A stretch of 64,000 nt of DNA from JABDGM01 sp963738665 (GTDB lineage: Bacteria; Planctomycetota; Planctomycetia; Pirellulales; Lacipirellulaceae), in the NCBI GenBank assembly GCA_963738665.1, contig CAVTXL010000017.1, positions 186,001 to 250,000 on the forward strand, read 5' to 3'. The position numbers and the translations under genes were made by a program. The notes beneath the pieces were generated by a model. It did not search any database. It worked only from the letters and a program-made list of their open reading frames with translations, and was not told where the DNA came from. Of the stretch, positions 6,982 to 15,758 are shown one piece after another (the first letter of the stretch is position 1; every line of letters starts with the position of its first letter).

Positions 6982-8517
6982 ATGTTGCGGAGAGTCGATT
7001 TGCGACGCGGCGGCTGGGCGCGGGCGGTGATCGCGCTGGTGCTCGTCTTGACGGGCGGCGGGGCCTGGGGATCGCCGCCTCTGGGCAATCGCCTGCTCGA
7101 TCGCGATCAGCTCAATCGCCTGGGACTGGTGCGGTCGTGGTTTGCGCAGGTCGAGGTCGACGTCAGCCACTCGCGCGTCGAGCGGGCGATCGTGTCGGGC
7201 AACGACTTGTTCGTGCTGTCGAACGTGGGCATCCTGCAGTCGCTGAATGCGTCGACCGGCGCGACGAACTGGGCCGTCGCGATTGGCAATCCACGGTATC
7301 CCAGCATGGGCCCCACCGCGAATGAAACACAAGTCGCCATCGTGAACGGCGTGACGCTGTATGTGCTCGATCGACTCGACGGCCGCGTCACGACCGTTCG
7401 CAAGCTGGGCGGCGCCGGCGCCGCGCCGGCTATGTCGGACGCGTATTGCTTCGTTCCGATGGTGACCGGCCGCATCGAAGGCTACCCCGTCGGCATCAAT
7501 CACGGCCCGCCGTGGTTCTATATGTCATCCGGCCGGGCAATGGTTTCTCCGCTGGTGAGCGATCAAAGCATCGTGTGGTCGACCGACCAAGGGCACATCA
7601 ACATCGGCAATGCGCTCCAGGGGGGCGTGCGGTTCCGCTTGGAAACTGGCAGCGAAATCGTCGCCCCGCCGGCGGCGCACGGGACATTGGTCTACGTCGG
7701 CACGGTCGACGGCGAGCTGATCGCCATTGATGAATTGACCGCCAGCCAACCGTGGCGTTTCGCGGCCGGTTATCCAATCGTGACGTCTCCGGCGGCCGTC
7801 GGCGGCCGCGTGTACGTCGCCAGCAGCGAGCCTGCATTGTCGGCCGTCGATGCTGTCTCGGGGCGGGCCCAGTGGGTGGCGCCGAAGATCGTGCAATTTG
7901 CATCGGCCAGCCGCGAGCGCGTCTATGCACTCGATAATTTGCAGTCGCTCGTCGTCTTGAACGCGGCCAACGGCGCCGTTTTAGGGCGAATCCCAACCAG
8001 CGGCCGGGAAAAACCCCTCATGAACGACCAGACCGATCGCTTGTATCTGGTTTCGACAAGCGGCCTCGTGCAGTGCTTCCATGAAATCGGGCTCAATGAG
8101 CCAATTCAGTATCAGCCGAAGGAAGTGGCGAAGCCGTTGGAAACGGCCATGCCTTCCCAACCGCCCGCCCCCGCAGCATCCAAACGGCCGGCAGCGCCCA
8201 CATCGCCTGAGAACGACAACCCCTTTGGCGCCCCGGCCGGAGGCGCAGCCGACAGTCCGTTCGGACCCTTCGGTGGGCCAGGGGGCGGCGGCAATGGTGG
8301 GGCGGCCGGCGGCGGAGCCGGGGCAAGCGGCCCCGCCGGACCGGGCGGCGGCCAAGGCGGCAGTGGACCAGCGGCCGGCGGGGGCAACCCGTTCGGCGGC
8401 GGGGCGGGCCCAAGCGACAATCCGTTTGGCGGCTCCGGAGGCGCCGGCGGAAGCGGCGGCGGTGCCAGCGCAGGCCAAGGAGCGGGCGGCGCCGCCGAGG
8501 ACGATCCATTCAAGTAA
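6982..8517 (+). CDS. Secreted PQQ-like beta-propeller protein with Gly-rich NPFG tail
   Basis: The 511-residue product begins with a signal peptide (hydrophobic AVIALVLVLTGGGAWG, cleavage about residue 30). Residues about 60-360 are beta-propeller blades of the PQQ/WD-like type, with recurring units such as LYVLDRLDGRVTTVRKL, VYVGTVDGELIAIDE and VYVASSEPALSAVDAVSG. Residues about 395-511 are low-complexity Gly/Ala/Pro with five spaced [ND]xPF motifs (NDNPFG, ADSPFG, GGNPFG, SDNPFG, EDDPFK). BamB-like propellers act in outer-membrane protein assembly or as quinoprotein-like scaffolds; no PQQ-enzyme catalytic residues were recognised, so the role is not assigned. The gene is intact, with a GGGGAACGTT purine stretch before the ATG. 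A RimI-like gene follows after about 190 bases. Confidence 0.75.
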   Translation: MLRRVDLRRGGWARAVIALVLVLTGGGAWGSPPLGNRLLDRDQLNRLGLVRSWFAQVEVDVSHSRVERAIVSGNDLFVLSNVGILQSLNASTGATNWAVAIGNPRYPSMGPTANETQVAIVNGVTLYVLDRLDGRVTTVRKLGGAGAAPAMSDAYCFVPMVTGRIEGYPVGINHGPPWFYMSSGRAMVSPLVSDQSIVWSTDQGHINIGNALQGGVRFRLETGSEIVAPPAAHGTLVYVGTVDGELIAIDELTASQPWRFAAGYPIVTSPAAVGGRVYVASSEPALSAVDAVSGRAQWVAPKIVQFASASRERVYALDNLQSLVVLNAANGAVLGRIPTSGREKPLMNDQTDRLYLVSTSGLVQCFHEIGLNEPIQYQPKEVAKPLETAMPSQPPAPAASKRPAAPTSPENDNPFGAPAGGAADSPFGPFGGPGGGGNGGAAGGGAGASGPAGPGGGQGGSGPAAGGGNPFGGGAGPSDNPFGGSGGAGGSGGGASAGQGAGGAAEDDPFK

Positions 8518-8710
8518 CGTGCCGATGACGTGCCAACACCGCGCCATTGCAAGTCTGGTCGCGCAGCAATCATCCGGCCGCGCGCGAGACGCGCAGCTAG
8601 CAGCTTGTTTCGAACTTGCCCGCTCGACTTGGCACTCATCGCCTGATCTGCTAATTTGCTGCTCCTCTGGCATCCCAACTCGCCGCTGGCCGACATGGAA
8701 GGAGGCCTTC

Positions 8711-9271
8711 ATGACGATCAACCCATCGACCGACCTAACGGCCCGATCTGAGAGCCGTAGCGATCAACCGCAGCTCCGCGTCCACATTCGTTGGATGATT
8801 CGCCGGGATATGCCGGAGGTCTTGGAAATCGAGCGAGCCAGCTTCGAGTTCCCCTGGTTCGAAGAGGAATTCATTCGCTGCCTCAGGCAGCGGAATTGCA
8901 TCGGCATGGTCGCCGAGCACGCCGAGCGGGTCGTAGGCTTCATGATCTACGAGCTGCACAAGACGCGGCTACACATCTTGAACTTTTCGGTGGCCGCCGA
9001 TGTGCGCCGCCGCGGCGTCGGCCGGCAAATGATCGAGAAGTTGCTGGGTAAACTCTCCAGCCAGCGGCGAACGCGGATCACGCTTGAAGTTCGCGAGACG
9101 AACCTGGCCGCCCAGTTATTCTTCCGCGACAACGGCTTTCGGGCGACCAGCGTGTTGCACGAATTCTACGACGATTCGCCGGAAGACGCTTACTTGATGC
9201 AATATTGCCACGCCTCCGATCCGTCCGAATTGATTCTGCCGATCCGTCGCATCGATCGCCTGGCCGGATAA
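8711..9271 (+). CDS. rimI: GNAT N-acetyltransferase, RimI-like
   Basis: The 186-residue GNAT protein, probably an alanine acetyltransferase acting on a ribosomal or other N-terminus. The core fold is visible: IRRDMPEVLEIERASFEFPW (beta1-alpha1), VVGFMIYELHKTRLHILNFSV (beta3-beta4), the acetyl-CoA pyrophosphate loop RRRGVGRQMI, and TLEVRETNLAAQLFFRDNGF, as in RimI. The start at 8711 is chosen because GGAGG lies at 8701-8705; the same frame is open far upstream but that overlaps the propeller gene. The protein has about 20 extra N-terminal and 20 extra C-terminal residues compared with RimI. Confidence 0.85.
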   Translation: MTINPSTDLTARSESRSDQPQLRVHIRWMIRRDMPEVLEIERASFEFPWFEEEFIRCLRQRNCIGMVAEHAERVVGFMIYELHKTRLHILNFSVAADVRRRGVGRQMIEKLLGKLSSQRRTRITLEVRETNLAAQLFFRDNGFRATSVLHEFYDDSPEDAYLMQYCHASDPSELILPIRRIDRLAG

Positions 9272-9349
9272 GGGGAAAACTCCCGGGCGGCAAACAACGA
9301 AGTTGGCTTTTTGCGATGCCGTCCAAGAACCATCGCCCTTTTTCGCGTT

Positions 9350-9377
9350 GTTCGACTCGACGAACATCTTTTTTTTC
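9350..9377 (+). terminator. Putative intrinsic terminator after rimI-like gene
   Basis: A 6-bp stem TGTTCG/CGAACA with loop ACTCGA (9350-9367) is followed by TC and eight T residues (9370-9377), 78 bases after the stop. The stem is short, so strength is uncertain. The rest of the 9272-9698 gap shows no gene. Confidence 0.5.
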
Positions 9378-9698
9378 AGCGGCCGCTTTTTGAGCTAAGC
9401 TTTCGATGGCGGGAATACCCGCCTCATTGACGGCTGCGCGGGCCAAGGAACCAAGGACGCCGGGCGGAAGCCCGGGTTCGGCTCCAAAAAGCTTGCAGCA
9501 CGGTTCGCCCAACGCAAACGTCGATATTAGCCAGACTCTTCCCCAAAAGCACTTTTCCAGCTTCCCGCGGCACGTGCATACCGCTGCCTGCGGGAACCGA
9601 CGGCCCCGGCTGTTCGTGCGGATTTGCATTGATATTTGCTGCGACCCCATTGCGCTGCGCTAGCAATGGCGTGGCGCCGCTGGGCGGAGGATTGGAAA

Positions 9699-10112
9699 AT
9701 GATCTCAACTCTGTCAAAACGCTCACCCAGCCGTTCGCGACGAGGAGCTGCGGCCGCGGAGTTGGCCATTTGCCTGCCACTGATCGTGTTCCTGCTGTTG
9801 GCGTCGCTCGAGGCGTGCTCGATGATCTATCTGGATCACGGCCTTTCGATCGCCAGCTATGAGGGGGTCCGCGTGGCGATCAATTACGACAGCACTAATT
9901 CGGCCGCGATTGCCCGCTGCAACGAGATCATCGACGCGCGGCACATTGCCGGCAGTTCGATTTCGATTAGCCCCTCGAACGTGGCAAACGTCTCCAAGGG
10001 CACCCCGATCACAATCACCGTGTCAGCCCCCTGCAACTCAAACGCGATGCTGCCGCTGTGGTTCTATAGCGGAAAGACATTGACCTGCGCAGCAACCATG
10101 GTCAAGGAGTAA
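9699..10112 (+). CDS. TadE-like pilus assembly protein
   Basis: The 137-residue product has the TadE arrangement: a basic N-terminus (RSRRGAAAAELAI), one transmembrane segment (CLPLIVFLLLASLEACSMIYL) and an exported domain with a strand-rich end (WFYSGKTLTCAATMVKE). TadE-like proteins are minor pseudopilins of tight-adherence pili. The start at 9699 is chosen for GGCGGAGG 9 bases upstream; an upstream ATG at 9636 would add an implausible leader. It is the first of three Tad-type genes (TadE, TadG, TadE) reading the same way. The Tad motor, platform and secretin genes are not in the window, a scattered arrangement common in planctomycetes. Confidence 0.75.
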   Translation: MISTLSKRSPSRSRRGAAAAELAICLPLIVFLLLASLEACSMIYLDHGLSIASYEGVRVAINYDSTNSAAIARCNEIIDARHIAGSSISISPSNVANVSKGTPITITVSAPCNSNAMLPLWFYSGKTLTCAATMVKE

Positions 10113-10233
10113 CTGGTCCAGCAAACTGACTCACACACCACGTGAAGAGCTGACTGCCTTGAGCCGATGGATCCTCATCCCGGCCGCCTCTTTTCCACAA
10201 CCCAACCAATTCCGTACGCATGAGAGAACGAAC

Positions 10234-11387
10234 ATGAACGGCAACAATCGACAACATGGTTCCTGGCAACGGCCGCTTGCAACCCGGCGGGGCGCGATTG
10301 TCGTGCTCGCGGCCCTGATGATGATCGTGTTTTTGGCCTGCGTCGCCTTCTCCGTCGACGTCGGCTACATGCAGTTGACCAAAATCAAGCTCCGCTCAGC
10401 GACCGACGCCGCCGCTCGTGCGGCCGGCGAGGGATTGTCGCGAATGCAGGATATCGCCTATGCTCGGCAAGCGGCCAAAGACATCGCCGAGGCCAACAAA
10501 GTAGCTGGCCAACCCCTCCTCCTGGACGATTCCGACATCATCTTCGGCAATTCCGCCAACAATCCGGTGGCGCTTGGGCCTTTACGCCCAACGGCTCGCC
10601 GATCAACGCAGTCCGCGTCAACGGCCGCCGCACGCACGATGCGCCCTCCGGCAGCGTGCCCCTCTTTTTCGGCCGCGTTTTCAACGTGTTCGATTTTCAG
10701 CCCGTGCAGGCCGCCACCGTCGTGCGGCTCGATCGCGACATTTGCCTGGTGGTCGACCGGTCGAGCTCGATGAAGCTCTACTTGAGCGATACGGCCCCGA
10801 CGATGTCGACCGGCGATTCGCGGTTCTGCCAGCCCCCGAACATGGCTCAAAGCCGCTGGGGCGCGCTCTCGGTGGGGATCGACCGGTTTGTCGCTGCTCT
10901 CGATTCGACGCCGCAATCTGAGTACGTCGGCCTCGTTTCGTTCGCCAGCAATTACTCGGCGTGCAGCTATACGAACAATGCCGCCGACATCAATTGCCCA
11001 CTGAGCGCCAACAGTTCGGCCGTCACTTCGGCGATAACCACCCTCTCGTCCAAAACGTTCAACGGCATGACAGATATTGGCGCCGGCATCACCAAGGGCA
11101 TCCAGGTGCTGACCGGCGCCTCGGCCCGGCCTTTTGCCGCCAAGACGATGGTGCTGATGAGCGACGGCGCCTACACGGCCGGCCAGGTACCCCACGTCGT
11201 GGCCCAGCAGGCGGCCGCGCAGCACATTATCATCCACACAATTACCTACGGCGAGGCGGACCCGGCAGAAATGCAGGCGATCGCCGACGCAACGGGCGGC
11301 AAGAACTACATCGCGCCGACCGCCCAGGCCATGCAGGACGCGTTCGAGGAGATCGCCTTGACGCTGCCGGTCGTATTTACAGATTGA
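10234..11387 (+). CDS. TadG-like protein with von Willebrand factor A domain, frameshifted
   Basis: The N-terminal frame (start 10234) carries TRRGAIVVLAALMMIVFLAC, the TadG/Flp-type membrane anchor, then SVDVGYMQLTKIKLRSATDA, the standard continuation. Near 10565-10575 the frame is lost; the next frame continues without a gap (GAWAFTPNGSPINAVRVNG), then a vWA domain with the MIDAS motif DRSSSM, the second motif NGMTDIGAGITKGI and LMSDGAY. It ends ALTLPVVFTD. Joined length is about 384 residues. The metal-binding residues D-x-S-x-S, T and D are present, so the domain should bind Mg or Mn and a ligand. It lies between two TadE genes and probably acts at the pilus base or surface. The shift is one base, probably an assembly error. 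Confidence 0.7.
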
Positions 11388-11414
11388 TAGCGGTTTGAAA
11401 CCCTCTCCGTGACG

Positions 11415-11440
11415 CGTTTCCCACGCTCTGCGTGGAAACG
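11415..11440. repeat. Dispersed palindrome (CGTTTCC-CACGC-TCT-GCGTGGAAACG family)
   Basis: A 26-bp near-perfect palindrome between TadG and the second TadE gene. A related degenerate copy lies at about 11533-11557 (GTTCCCCCGCACAGCGTGGGAA) and ends in GGGAAAGAGG, which serves as the ribosome-binding site for the next gene. Further copies are at 42882-42910, 49648-49676, 54208-54237 and about 54321-54347. Confidence 0.75.
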
Positions 11441-11569
11441 CAGATGTTCGACGCTCTGCGTACAGTGCAGCAAAGTGGTGACCACATGAATCTACAGCTC
11501 TGGTTGGACGGGCCACGGAGCGGCCAGCAGCGAGTTCCCCCGCACAGCGTGGGAAAGAGGTCAACGAAG

Positions 11570-11987
11570 TTGCCAAGTAAGCGATCGCGAGGTACTCGCC
11601 GTGGCGTGGTCGTGGCCGAGTTTGCCATCTGCGCCGATCCTATTCTTGTTTTTCTTCGCGTCGCTCGAATTCAGCCGCGTAAACATGATTCGCCAGAGCG
11701 TTGAAAACGCCGTCTACGAAGGCGCGCGGCGCGGCATCGTGCCCGGCGCGACGGCCGCCAATTGCCAGGCCGCCGCCCAGGCCGTCCTCAACTCGGTCCT
11801 CGCCCAAAACGCAACGATCACCGTGACGCCCTCCGCCATCACCAACAGCACCACCCAAGTCACCGTCGCCGTCACCGTGCCGGTCAACAGCAACAGTTGG
11901 GTCTTCCCCGTCTTTTTTAGCGGCAAGACGATCTCGGGCACGATGACGCTCAACCGCGAGCGGTTCGAGCAATCGAGCGTGCCGTGA
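11570..11987 (+). CDS. TadE-like pilus assembly protein, frameshifted
   Basis: A second TadE-type minor pseudopilin. The first frame gives TRRGVVVAEFAICA and stops making sense near 11635; the adjacent frame continues PILFLFFFASLEFSRVNMIR and an exported domain (SVENAVYEGARRGIVPGATA through FFSGKTISGTMTLNRERF). Joined, about 138 residues, matching its paralogue at 9699. One missing base at the join (about 11633-11640, TGCGCCG) explains the break. A TTG start at 11570 is proposed because the purine run GGGAAAGAGG sits 9 bases upstream and the peptide then begins with the basic stretch typical of TadE. TTG starts are unusual but occur in this genome type. Confidence 0.65.
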
Positions 11988-12081
11988 GAATAGTCGTGAG
12001 CGGAGAGTCGTGAGCCAGACAATCGTCGCCTGCTGTGAGCGTCCGACTATTGACTCTCAACTGCGGGCTCCTGACTCGTAT

Positions 12082-12564
12082 TCACAGCGCTACGATCGTT
12101 GCGTCTACCTCGGGCAAATCGACAATCGCCACAGAGTGAGGATTGGCCCGATAAATGGCTCCCGGATTGACGATGAGCGTGTCGCCTCGGCGATCGATCG
12201 CCGCCACATGAGTGTGGCCATAACACACTAGGCGGTAGGACCCGCTGTCGCACGTCGCCCGAAAGCGGCGACGGTCGTGGCTGTGCAATAGCGCAATTGG
12301 CACGCCGGCCAGGTTGAGCTCGCCAAATTCGCCGTGACAAGTTTGGCCGGCGGCCTCAACTGCCTCTCGCAGCGCCCGCTGGTCCTCATCGCAGTTGCCA
12401 AACACAAAATGGGTCGGCCAGGCGGCGAATAGCACCACAACCTCGGCCGCGCCAATGTCGCCCGCGTGCAGCACCATATCGACGTCGAGACTCTCAAACA
12501 TCCGCACCGCGGGGCGGGTCAGCTCGACGTGGCCGTGGGTGTCGCTGATGAGACCGAGACGCAT
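12082..12564 (-). CDS. Metallophosphoesterase, YfcE/MJ0936-like
   Basis: The 160-residue calcineurin-like phosphodiesterase has all the family motifs: LISDTHG at the N-terminus, LHAGDIG, FGNCDED (GNxD/E), and the C-terminal LLHSHD and CYGHTH metal ligands. Such small enzymes hydrolyse phosphodiesters with two metal ions. The start is set at ATG 12564; a GTG at 12570 is also possible. It is convergent with the Tad genes. The natural substrate cannot be inferred. Confidence 0.88.
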   Translation of the reverse strand: MRLGLISDTHGHVELTRPAVRMFESLDVDMVLHAGDIGAAEVVVLFAAWPTHFVFGNCDEDQRALREAVEAAGQTCHGEFGELNLAGVPIALLHSHDRRRFRATCDSGSYRLVCYGHTHVAAIDRRGDTLIVNPGAIYRANPHSVAIVDLPEVDATIVAL

Positions 12565-12597
12565 AAGCACTTGGAGTTTGTAATGGAAAGAGTGTTA

Positions 12598-12673
12598 TTC
12601 ACGCAGAGGCGGAGAAGCAGAGAGAGAAGAACTTTACCCGGGTACGATATGATTTCTCTGCGTCTCCGCGTGA
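12598..12673. repeat. Long inverted repeat (CGCAGAG/CTCTGCG family)
   Basis: The arms TTCACGCAGAGGCGGAGAA and TTTCTCTGCGTCTCCGCGTGA pair imperfectly across 12598-12673, between the phosphoesterase and ATP-grasp genes (both minus strand). The sequence type is a common dispersed intergenic hairpin in planctomycete genomes. No T-tract supports a terminator. Confidence 0.6.
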
Positions 12674-12696
12674 GATTGTCGGTAAAGGCAACCAAC

Positions 12697-13857
12697 TCAT
12701 TCAGCGTAGAGCTTCGCTTCGACTTCGGCAACGCGCTCTCGGAGCTGCCATTCGGCGTCGTTTTCACTGCTGCCGGCCGCGAATACAGTAATCACCGGCC
12801 GTCCCGCGGCGATCGCTGTGTTTGCCGGTGAAACGTCGGCCAGACTCGGCCAGGGCTCCGTGAGCGACTCACCGAGCGCCCAAGCGTTGAAACGTTCCGA
12901 GATCACCACTTTGCACTTGGCGAACAGGATCGCCTTTCCATGAACGTTGCCGGTATTAGCGACGAAGTCCTCGCGAACCGCTACCGCCCCACAGCCTGCC
13001 GCATGCGCCGCGATGGCTGAAATTCCCATGGTCCGCTCGACGATTTCTACCGAGGCTGTCAAACGAGGATTCACCTCGATCGTCCACACCCGATCGCCCT
13101 CGATGACGAAATCGATTCCGAAGAGTCCCTCCAATGAGAACTGCTGCGCGATGTGGTTTCCAACTTGGCCAGCGACAGAACGAACCACATCCGAAACGGA
13201 AAGTATACCGATCGATCCCGCATATCGAAACTCGCTCGCGCCGAGCCACGCTTCGCCGATCAATTGGCGCGTTAAACACAGTCGCACGGCGCCGGCGCCG
13301 TTCCCAACATACACGGCCGAGCACGGCACGCCCGCCACGCGCTTTTGAAAATAAACTGAGGAGCTCGCGACTCCCTCTCCTTGCTCCCCTCTCCTTGCTC
13401 CCTGCTCCCCGCTCACGAGCGCCCGCACGCCGCTTCCGCCAGCGCTGCGATGCGATTTCACGAGCCACGACCCGTCGAGTGGCAATCCTTCCGCCGTCGC
13501 GCACGTTTCTGGGAAGAGTAGTCCGGCGTCGCGTAGCGACGCGGCCAATCGGAATGGGTCGCGGACCTCCTTGAGCACGTCCCCCGCGTTGCCCCACAAG
13601 GGGGCGATCCAGGCCATTTCGTCGACGAGTTCCGGGTAGTTTTCCAGCCCGCCCGTGTACATCCAAGCCGGCGGCTCGATCGCCCGCAGCCAATCCAATA
13701 GCCCTTCCGGATAGGGCGAAATACGCGTCGCCGTGGCGATGCGGTGAAGATCAAGATCAGCAAACAGGTCGGCCGTCACCGGCTGAAAACCGGCCCGCAC
13801 CGCCGAGGCGGCCGCAGCGCAGGCGCTGGCGCCGACAATCGCGAGCGGCTGGGCCAC
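12697..13857 (-). CDS. ATP-grasp domain protein (carboligase-like)
   Basis: The 386-residue product has an ATP-grasp fold: an N-terminal Rossmann-like part (LAIVGASACAAAASAVRAGF), the ATP-binding loop WLVKSHRSAGGSGVRAL, and metal-binding residues in GLFGIDFVIEGDRVWTIEVN and PRLTAS. It resembles the COG2232-type ATP-dependent ligases that accompany tetrahydromethanopterin-linked C1 genes in planctomycetes and methylotrophs; that link is inferred, since no other C1 gene is in the window. About residues 150-162 (GEQGARRGEQGEG) are a translated short DNA repeat placed next to the ATP loop. GTG start at 13857. The MazG-like gene upstream ends 19 bases away, so co-transcription is likely. Confidence 0.75.
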   Translation of the reverse strand: MAQPLAIVGASACAAAASAVRAGFQPVTADLFADLDLHRIATATRISPYPEGLLDWLRAIEPPAWMYTGGLENYPELVDEMAWIAPLWGNAGDVLKEVRDPFRLAASLRDAGLLFPETCATAEGLPLDGSWLVKSHRSAGGSGVRALVSGEQGARRGEQGEGVASSSVYFQKRVAGVPCSAVYVGNGAGAVRLCLTRQLIGEAWLGASEFRYAGSIGILSVSDVVRSVAGQVGNHIAQQFSLEGLFGIDFVIEGDRVWTIEVNPRLTASVEIVERTMGISAIAAHAAGCGAVAVREDFVANTGNVHGKAILFAKCKVVISERFNAWALGESLTEPWPSLADVSPANTAIAAGRPVITVFAAGSSENDAEWQLRERVAEVEAKLYAE

Positions 13858-13876
13858 GCATCGTACCTCGTTCGAT

Positions 13877-14251
13877 TTACCGCCGGTCTTCCGGCCCGTA
13901 GCGGCCGCGATATCGCTCGGCCGGATACTTTTGCGCGTTCTTGATCATCTTCGCGCGAATCGTTGTGGCCAGATCGATCCCCAGCTCATTCGCCATAGCC
14001 ATCGAGTAGCCGACGACGTCCGCAATTTCTTCGGCCACTTCGGCCAACTTGCTCGGATCATTCGCCACGGCCCGCGACTCGTCGATCGAGAGCCACTGGA
14101 AGTGCTCCATCAGCTCGGCCGCCTCGATCGCCAGGGCCATCGAGACGTTCTTCGGCGAATGGAACTGCGACCAGGCGCGCTCGGCGACGAAATCAGCGAC
14201 GAGCTGGCGAAGCTCGCCCACGGTCGTCGTCGCATCGGAAGTATCCGGCAT
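13877..14251 (-). CDS. MazG-like nucleotide pyrophosphohydrolase
   Basis: The 124-residue all-alpha NTP pyrophosphatase (MazG/dCTPase type) would remove pyrophosphate from non-canonical nucleotides. Metal-binding motifs are EAAELMEHFQW and EVAEEIADVVGY (ExxE and ExxxD patterns). The start is set at ATG 14251 (MPDTSDATT), because the longer frame to 14377 is encoded by a repeat-like palindromic stretch (AGTGGCCCGAC / GTCGGGCC) and adds nothing recognisable. It probably shares a transcript with the ATP-grasp gene. Confidence 0.8.
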   Translation of the reverse strand: MPDTSDATTTVGELRQLVADFVAERAWSQFHSPKNVSMALAIEAAELMEHFQWLSIDESRAVANDPSKLAEVAEEIADVVGYSMAMANELGIDLATTIRAKMIKNAQKYPAERYRGRYGPEDRR

Positions 14252-14415
14252 GAAGTCGTCGCCCGACCTGACAAGAGGTTGTATCGCCCGACCGTCTTGA
14301 TCGGGTCCAGAGCGGCCCAACGCGCTGATTCCAGCAACGCGTAGCGGCCCGACGAAATTGGTCGGGCCACTTTTCACGCGCCATGCTCAACAAGACCGCC
14401 GCGACGCATCGCGGC

Positions 14416-15435
14416 CTACTGCGCATACTCCATCCGCACCACTTGCCACTGCTGCGTCCCGCCCGGCAGTTGCACGTTAACGATCCCCTGCGACTGCGTC
14501 AACTGGTGGAGTGGCGTATAGAACGAGAGCGCGTGATTCGTGTCGAGCGACCACTGCACGTACTGCGTGGCCTGGTCGATGCGGCCCCGCATGTTGTACG
14601 CCTCGTTCGTGATCATGTCGTAGTACGATCCGCGAATGTAGCCCTGCGGGTTGATCGATATTTGCAGCATCCGGGTGCCCGTGTCCGCAGGGCCGGTGAG
14701 CAGCGAATAAACGCCCAGCGGCATCCAGGGGCCGATCGCGTCCGGATCGAACACGATTACCGGCTGCGGCTGATAGATCACCTGCGGATTGTAGTAATAG
14801 GGCTGTCCCCATCCCAAGAAGCCAATCACCGTTGCCGCCGTGACGGCCTTCCAGGCGTCGTTGTCGTTGTGTTTCCACTTCCAGGCCTGCGGGTGCTTGT
14901 CATACCAGGAGACGGTGAACGGCGCCGGCCCGCCGCCGATCTGGATGAACCAGTTCGAATTCTTCTTCTGGTTGTTCTGCTGATTGCCGCGTCCGTTGCC
15001 GCGCAAGTTTTGATTTTGCCCCTGCCCCTGTCCTTGCCACATCTGCCACTGCTGGACGTTTTGCGACTGCAGGTTCTGACCTTGATTCTGACCCTGACCC
15101 TGGCCGTTGCCGATCCGCAGGCCGCGAATGGTTTGCCCGTTCTGGCCACTGCCGCTGCCCTGACCCATTTGCTGGAACGACACGCCCTGCTGCGTTGTCT
15201 TCGTGTTGCTGCTATTGCTGTTGGTCGAATTCGAGTTGTTCGATCCGTTCTTGTCCTTGTCTTCGTCCTTGTTGTTGTTGCTCTGGTTGTTGCTCTGGTT
15301 GTTGCCACTGGACGAGTTACTGTCGGATTTGCCGATAAATTGACGACGCTGCGCCGAGGCCGAATTCAGGTCCACCACCAGTGCGGCCGCGGCCGCCAAC
15401 ACCAGCACAAAGCTAACCCGATACAAGTTGAACAT
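14416..15435 (-). CDS. Secreted Asn/Gln/Ser-rich protein
   Basis: A 339-residue product. The start at 15435 is chosen for GGGGA 7 bases upstream; an ATG at 15450 is in frame. A signal peptide (YRVSFVLVLAAAAALVV, ending about SASAQ) is followed by about 120 residues of Ser/Asn/Asp/Lys then Gly/Gln/Asn low complexity, including GQGQGQNQGQN. Residues about 155-339 are ordered-looking, with WFIQIGGGPAPFTVSWYDKH, a hydrophobic or Tyr/Pro patch (WGQPYYYNPQVIYQPQPVIV) and a strand-rich C-terminal domain (YIRGSYYDMITNEAYNMRG). No known family was recognised. The gene is intact and stands between the MazG-like and oxidoreductase genes. Confidence 0.65.
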   Translation of the reverse strand: MFNLYRVSFVLVLAAAAALVVDLNSASAQRRQFIGKSDSNSSSGNNQSNNQSNNNKDEDKDKNGSNNSNSTNSNSSNTKTTQQGVSFQQMGQGSGSGQNGQTIRGLRIGNGQGQGQNQGQNLQSQNVQQWQMWQGQGQGQNQNLRGNGRGNQQNNQKKNSNWFIQIGGGPAPFTVSWYDKHPQAWKWKHNDNDAWKAVTAATVIGFLGWGQPYYYNPQVIYQPQPVIVFDPDAIGPWMPLGVYSLLTGPADTGTRMLQISINPQGYIRGSYYDMITNEAYNMRGRIDQATQYVQWSLDTNHALSFYTPLHQLTQSQGIVNVQLPGGTQQWQVVRMEYAQ

Positions 15436-15758
15436 GTTTGAGTTCCCCATAGTTGGTCAGGCGACGCCTGATGCAAATTCTGTCGCTGTCGACTTGAAGA
15501 CTTTCCCTTCGACCGCCGCTTACGATGCAGCAGACGCGATGCTCGACCTCATGTCAAGCGCATGCGATCTCCCAGCCGCATGTGCGGTTGCGATCCAGAG
15601 AAACTGCAGACAAGTCTAGGTCAGCACAAGCGCGATGCAACCGGCATCGTAGGAATACGCCGGCAAAGGCCTCCGGCGCCAGCATCAGCGCCCACAGTAA
15701 ACAGCGGAAACGTCAACGCGGCTGGCCGGCCGATGCCGCATCGGGGGCCGGCTCGCGC
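15436..15758. other. Intergenic region, no gene recognised
   Basis: Contains the promoter region of the minus-strand Asn/Gln-rich protein. The short frames here have biased but meaningless translations. No terminator or RNA was recognised. Confidence 0.45.

Noticed and set aside
8081..8710. Upstream extension of the RimI-like frame
   Set aside because: It overlaps the end of the propeller gene, and a GGAGG ribosome-binding site marks the start at 8711.
9406..9663. Short plus-strand frame before the first TadE gene
   Set aside because: No domain or ribosome-binding site; the real start of the next gene is 9699.
14383..15441. A 352-codon plus-strand frame opposite the Asn/Gln-rich protein
   Set aside because: The minus strand has a signal peptide, ribosome-binding site and ordered C-terminal domain; the plus frame is a shadow.
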